From a virus: 20,561 bases of DNA. A program made the translations under genes and the position numbers. The DNA lies in IMG/VR virus record IMGVR_UViG_3300035698_023415, positions 1 through 20,561 of that record; one strand, 5' to 3'. Shown one piece after another: positions 19,084-20,561 of the stretch; positions within the stretch are counted from its first letter, which is position 1, and the number at the start of each line of letters is the position of its first letter. The notes below the pieces were generated by a model. The model did not search any database. It saw only the letters and a list, made by a program, of their open reading frames with translations, and had not been told where the DNA came from.

Positions 19084-19692
19084 ATGCCAAATTATAATAA
19101 ATCTGAAAGAGATGGAGATTTTGCCAATCCTATAGTTATATATGCACATAAACCAGGAGGAGGATTGGTAAGACCTGTTGTCGATCCTATAACTCATACC
19201 TTAAAAACAATAACAGAGAAAAAATCTGAATTACATCAAGGAAATGCTTTCACAGTATCTCAAGTGACAGCTATAGATGCTTTTGATATTGCTGCTGCTA
19301 TGACATATTACATAGTTACTCCAAATACATCTGTTTGGTCGCATATAGTTATATCTGGAGATGCAAATACTGCTGCTTATTGGGAATTATTTGAAGACGA
19401 CGGTGATACTAATCATTTTAATGTCGCTGGAGGAGCTCTTGTAACTCCTAGAAATAGAAATAGAAATAGTGGAGATCATGCTGATCTTTTAATTTATAGT
19501 GGTGCAACAGTTACCACCGCAACTACAGACGCTCGTTTAGAGGCAGGTTCTTTAGGAAAGTCTGTTAATGGAGAGCTAATAGCTAAGTTTGTATTGAAAC
19601 AAAATACAAAATATTTAGTTAGAGCTACTTCTTATGCAGATGATAATGAAGGTAATTTAACTGTCAGTTGGACTGAACAGATTAGTTTGTAA
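19084..19692 (+). CDS. Virion structural protein (head/decoration type)
   Basis: AAAGGAAACAAAAA precedes the ATG. The 202-residue product is beta-rich: HQGNAFTVSQVTAIDAFDIA, then YYIVTPNTSVWSHIVISGDA, a central acidic loop, RNRNRNSGD, a strand pair (LLIYSGATVT), and a final QNTKYLVRATSYADDN. I recall phage virion proteins with the same elements (GNAFT, TPNT, NRNRNS, LKQNTKYL) encoded near portal and capsid genes. The exact role (decoration, neck or fibre) is not fixed by sequence. Confidence 0.7.
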   Translation: MPNYNKSERDGDFANPIVIYAHKPGGGLVRPVVDPITHTLKTITEKKSELHQGNAFTVSQVTAIDAFDIAAAMTYYIVTPNTSVWSHIVISGDANTAAYWELFEDDGDTNHFNVAGGALVTPRNRNRNSGDHADLLIYSGATVTTATTDARLEAGSLGKSVNGELIAKFVLKQNTKYLVRATSYADDNEGNLTVSWTEQISL

Positions 19693-19721
19693 TAAAAATA
19701 TCAATTTTAATGAGGAGTAAC

Positions 19722-20561
19722 ATGAAAAACAGAATAGAATTGTTGTTAGAAGACATGACTTACAATAGTAAGTTTGAGATTCTAGAAGAAGCAAAAAATA
19801 AGGATGAATTAGCTGATATAGCTAAAAAAAGAGGTATTGTCCTACCAGCACATGATCTTGCAGTATTTAAATGCACCTACGCTTTTGTAGATAGGATGAA
19901 TTTAAATGGCTGTAATCTTCCAAAAGGAGAAGTTGAAAAATCCTTAGAGACATTAGTTGGAAAAGCAATTGATTTCGATCATTTTAGAAAAAGTGTCGTT
20001 GGATTTTGGATTGATTCTAAAATAAAAAAAGACGAGATTATAGCTTATGGTATCTTTTTTAAAGGAAATTTCGAAGAAGATTATGAAACAGTTAAAGATT
20101 TGATGAAAAATGATACACTGGCTATTTCTTTTGAAGCATATGGAGATCGTGAAAACTTTAATGAAAAAGGCGAATATGATCTTACTAACATTGAATGGGC
20201 TGGAGGTGCTTTATTGTTAAAAACTTCTCCTGCATTTCCTGGAAGTCAAGTAACTGAGATGTCAAATAAACGAGTTCTTGAATTTGCCAAAGTCATGACT
20301 GCTCCAGACAAGTTTGTGCATTCTGGAGAAGAGAAGGAAAAAATTAATTCTGGAAAACAAAAAATAGAACTTGCTTACACATGTACATGTGTTGATTGTG
20401 GTTATAAGATAGATTCAGGAGATACTCATTGTAAAGATCTTAAATGTAAAAAATGTGGTGGAACAATGAGACGAGCTGAAAGACCTGGACCTGGACAAGC
20501 AGCAAAAAATCTTCCAGAGTTAGCTCAATTTCATGTTTATGACACAGAAAATATAATCAGA
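19722..20561 (+). CDS. Prohead protease-like protein with zinc ribbon (3' end outside window)
   Basis: A TGAGGAGTAAC site precedes the ATG and 280 codons run to the window edge without a stop. Residues 80-140 contain AIDFDHFRKSVVGFWIDSKI (H87) and TLAISFEAYG (S137), the His and Ser positions typical of HK97-type prohead serine proteases, which cut scaffolding and capsid protein during head maturation. A later segment, CTCVDCGYKIDSGDTHCKDL then CKKCGGTMRR, is a zinc ribbon (C221, C223, C226, C237, C242, C245) followed by ERPGPGQ. The major capsid gene is expected next. Catalytic assignment is by position and resemblance only. Confidence 0.75.
   Translation, partial: MKNRIELLLEDMTYNSKFEILEEAKNKDELADIAKKRGIVLPAHDLAVFKCTYAFVDRMNLNGCNLPKGEVEKSLETLVGKAIDFDHFRKSVVGFWIDSKIKKDEIIAYGIFFKGNFEEDYETVKDLMKNDTLAISFEAYGDRENFNEKGEYDLTNIEWAGGALLLKTSPAFPGSQVTEMSNKRVLEFAKVMTAPDKFVHSGEEKEKINSGKQKIELAYTCTCVDCGYKIDSGDTHCKDLKCKKCGGTMRRAERPGPGQAAKNLPELAQFHVYDTENIIR

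Overview
The window is about 20.6 kb of very AT-rich DNA from a tailed double-stranded DNA phage (Caudoviricetes). Almost everything is on the + strand and tightly packed, often with ATGA start/stop overlaps. Stops are TAA, TGA and TAG, so the genetic code looks standard. The host cannot be named. A lipoprotein signal (LSSC), signal peptides and a small protein ending in aromatic F with beta-strand character all suggest a diderm host.

Layout. (1) 1-3363: small unknown phage genes, a short GGQ-domain release-factor-like protein, a zinc-ribbon protein that may be a small terminase, and an HELGH metallopeptidase-like protein. A 233-base gap at 1807-2039 carries a direct repeat, a hairpin and a 17-base palindrome. 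(2) 3364-13922: a roughly 10.5 kb tRNA array. It starts after two near-identical tandem promoter-like elements 66 bases apart and ends at a strong stem plus T8 terminator. I count 24 complete tRNA genes with anticodons for all 20 amino acids, including an initiator-like CAT tRNA. Small genes sit between the tRNAs: zinc-ribbon peptides, a DnaJ-type CxxCxGxG peptide, a ParB-like protein, two PD-(D/E)xK or Vsr-type homing endonucleases, two paralogous arginine-rich MPNRDR peptides, and four exported proteins. (3) 13923-14872: small genes, one flanked by a 17-base inverted repeat. (4) 14880-end: the head-packaging module, in order large terminase, portal with zinc-finger and ChaB-like C-terminal extension, an Ig-like small protein, a small unknown protein, a virion structural protein, and a prohead protease with a zinc ribbon, cut by the window edge.

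The most unusual element is the 480-base gap at 6878-7357. A tRNA 3' half (T-arm, acceptor strand, CCA) lies 11 bases upstream of a tRNA 5' half whose acceptor strand is its perfect 7-base complement. This is the arrangement of a circularly permuted tRNA gene. The sequences just outside the two halves resemble each other, which fits origin by tandem duplication and loss of the outer parts.

Working together, the tRNA array probably supplies translation capacity for an AT-rich genome after host takeover, with the GGQ protein perhaps acting in ribosome rescue. The exported proteins probably modify the host envelope or help lysis. The packaging module builds the head. These roles are inferred from family resemblance and position.
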